DNA of 64,000 nt from Acinetobacter colistiniresistens (lineage in GTDB: Bacteria; Pseudomonadota; Gammaproteobacteria; Pseudomonadales; Moraxellaceae): assembly GCF_024582815.1 (NCBI RefSeq), contig NZ_CP102099.1:124001-188000 (forward strand), in the 5' to 3' direction. Below are positions 62,703-64,000 of the stretch, piece after piece. Below the pieces are notes generated by a model. The model ran no database searches and had not been told where the DNA came from. It worked only from the letters and a program-made list of their open reading frames with translations. Within the stretch, counting starts at the first letter, position 1. Every line of letters begins with the position of its first letter. Made by a program: the position numbers and the translations under genes.

Positions 62703-62945
62703 TTATCGGGTACTGTCAACATGAAGTTGCTGATTCAGTTCATCAATCACAATCGCCCATTCATCATCTTTATCCCAATGACTCTTGAGAAAATCACGCT
62801 GCCCCGCACTCCAAAATTCAGCTTCATGCAACTTTTGGTCGGCACTCAGTTGATGAGTTCTCACAAAGTTTTCGATTGCTGCCTCATCTGCTCCAAGCCC
62901 GAGTTGCTCAAATAAAAGCTCAAGTGTCGGTTGCTGTTCAAACAT
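62703..62945 (-). CDS. DUF2789-family protein
   Basis: Started at ATG 62945 (MFEQQPTLELLFEQLGLG), an 80-residue acidic protein. The family pattern is visible: LFEQLGLGADEAAIENFVRTHQL, then LHEAEFWSAGQRDFLKSHWDKDDEWA. Function not known. The longer frame upstream has no ribosome site. Confidence 0.85.
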   Translation of the reverse strand: MFEQQPTLELLFEQLGLGADEAAIENFVRTHQLSADQKLHEAEFWSAGQRDFLKSHWDKDDEWAIVIDELNQQLHVDSTR

Positions 62946-63054
62946 TGTTATTCTCCAAGTGATGTCCTTTATCAAAATAATCTAACAGTAAATCACCTAG
63001 GTATGCAGCGCTAGGTCCATATTTTCTTGTTGTTTTTTGTTTTAACCGGTATAA

Positions 63055-63082
63055 AAAAAGCACTCTCATCGAGAGTGCTTTT
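63055..63082. terminator. Terminator of malate dehydrogenase gene
   Basis: AAAAAGCACTCTC at 63055-63067 and GAGAGTGCTTTT at 63071-63082 pair around ATC. It lies 20 bases past the mdh stop on the minus strand. Confidence 0.92.
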
Positions 63083-63102
63083 CAATTTATCCAAAAGATA
63101 AA

Positions 63103-64000
63103 TTATTTAACCATGTCAGCAATTGCTGCACGTTCTTCTTCAAGCTCATTCAGCGTGAAGTTGATACGCTCACGGCTGAACTCATCAATTTCTAAGCCTT
63201 GAACGATTTTGTATTCACCGTTTTCAGTCGTCACAGGGAAACCGAACATTACGCCTTCTGGAATACCATAAGAACCATCAGATGGAATACCCATAGTTAC
63301 CCATTTGCCGTTTGTGCCCAACGCCCAATCACGCATATGATCGATTGCAGCATTTGCAGCTGAAGCCGCTGAAGACAAACCACGCGCTTCGATGATCGCA
63401 GCACCACGTTTACCAACAGTTGGAAGGAACACATCTTTGTTCCATGCCGCATCGTTGATTTTGTCTTTTAAGCTTACGCCATTTGCAGTGGCAAAACGGT
63501 AGTCTGCATACATTGTTGGAGAGTGGTTACCCCAAACTGTCATGTTTTCGATGTCAGAAACTGCCACGCCTGCTTTTTGAGCAAGTTGAGTCAAGGCACG
63601 ATTGTGGTCAAGACGCAACATTGCGGTAAAGTTTTTCGCTGGAAGATCTGGAGCAGATTTCATTGCGATGTATGCATTGGTGTTTGCCGGGTTACCAACA
63701 ACCAATACTTTAACGTCACGACTTGCAACTTCATTGAGTGCTTGGCCTTGACCGATAAAGATTTCGCCATTCACTTTTAACAAGTCCGCACGTTCCATAC
63801 CTGGACCACGTGGGCGAGAACCAACCAATAACGCGTAGTCAGCATCTTTGAATGCAACTTTAGGATCATCAGTCCCGATCATGCCTGCCAATAATGGGAA
63901 AGCACAGTCATCAAGTTCCATCATCACGCCTTTAAGCGCTTGTTGAGCTTTCTCAAAAGGAACTTCAAGCAATTGTAAAATGACTGGTTGATCTTTGCCT
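63103..64000 (-). CDS. mdh: Malate dehydrogenase, 5' end outside window
   Basis: The frame is open to the right edge, so the N-terminal about 35 residues (with the GxxGxxG NAD site) are missing; an internal TTG is not the start. Visible are [15 protein letters not shown] near the substrate loop (Arg), [13 protein letters not shown], the catalytic Asp in [12 protein letters not shown] and the His in [13 protein letters not shown]. It belongs to the cytosolic-type, actinobacterial-like MDH group. Converts malate to oxaloacetate in the TCA cycle. Confidence 0.95.
   Translation of the reverse strand, partial: GKDQPVILQLLEVPFEKAQQALKGVMMELDDCAFPLLAGMIGTDDPKVAFKDADYALLVGSRPRGPGMERADLLKVNGEIFIGQGQALNEVASRDVKVLVVGNPANTNAYIAMKSAPDLPAKNFTAMLRLDHNRALTQLAQKAGVAVSDIENMTVWGNHSPTMYADYRFATANGVSLKDKINDAAWNKDVFLPTVGKRGAAIIEARGLSSAASAANAAIDHMRDWALGTNGKWVTMGIPSDGSYGIPEGVMFGFPVTTENGEYKIVQGLEIDEFSRERINFTLNELEEERAAIADMVK

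Overview
The window is chromosomal DNA from a gammaproteobacterium, almost certainly an Acinetobacter. Supporting signs are the low-to-moderate GC content, the ilvB-ilvH-ilvC cluster, a DUF6670-like protein, a YadA/Ata-type trimeric adhesin, and the yibN-grxC-secB and trpH/yciB/yciI-type neighbourhoods. Species cannot be fixed from the sequence alone. Most of the window is ordinary housekeeping DNA. I see no prophage, insertion sequence, integron or CRISPR array.

Layout. 1-4.4 kb: N-terminal 1,480 codons of a giant trimeric autotransporter adhesin on the minus strand; its stalk is built from near-identical repeats of about 690 bp and its C-terminus lies outside the window. 4.7-5.8 kb: an AraC-type regulator broken by two single-base losses in homopolymers. 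6-8 kb: small accessory genes (two hypotheticals, a YjaB-like acetyltransferase, and an XRE regulator/membrane protein pair with two palindromic operators). 8.1-11.4 kb: a PhaC-like hydrolase and an MHYT-GGDEF-EAL c-di-GMP enzyme. 11.4-15.5 kb: the ilv operon, with two degenerate extra copies of the ilvC tail downstream of ilvC. 16-21.6 kb: DUF4124 protein, leuS-lptE-holA and a sirtuin. 21.7-26.5 kb: a complete MacA-MacB-TolC-like export operon. 26.5-28.2 kb: an AT-rich patch with a lipoprotein and two orphan genes.

28.2-33.1 kb: fabI, a Bax-inhibitor-1-like membrane protein, orn, rsgA and yibN-grxC-secB. 33.1-35.6 kb: a compact alkylation-repair operon in which the parts of a classical Ada protein are separate genes together with AlkB and a second 2OG-Fe(II) oxygenase. 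35.7-41.5 kb: cytochrome b562, coaBC, radC, a bestrophin-like channel, and an aldo/keto reductase with a divergent LysR regulator. 41.5-50.3 kb: PHP nuclease, ispZ, YciI, mnmC, rhodanese, yajQ, free-Met-sulfoxide reductase, thioesterase, trxC, hydrolase and a TIGR01244 protein. 50.4-52.4 kb: an Ig-like-repeat lipoprotein.

52.7-58.4 kb: a complete rRNA operon on the minus strand (16S, tRNA-Ile, tRNA-Ala, 23S, 5S) with a recognisable promoter, processing stems and terminator. 58.5-64 kb: DUF6670-like protein, pssA, rlmJ, a 2OG oxygenase, two small hypotheticals and the start-truncated malate dehydrogenase gene.

The most interesting items are the ilvC tail copies with their own terminators, the split Ada operon, the twin 18-bp operators in front of the XRE/membrane pair, a small membrane ORF that needs slippage at an A7 run, and the doubly frameshifted AraC gene. 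Nothing here amounts to a convincing new defence or mobile system.
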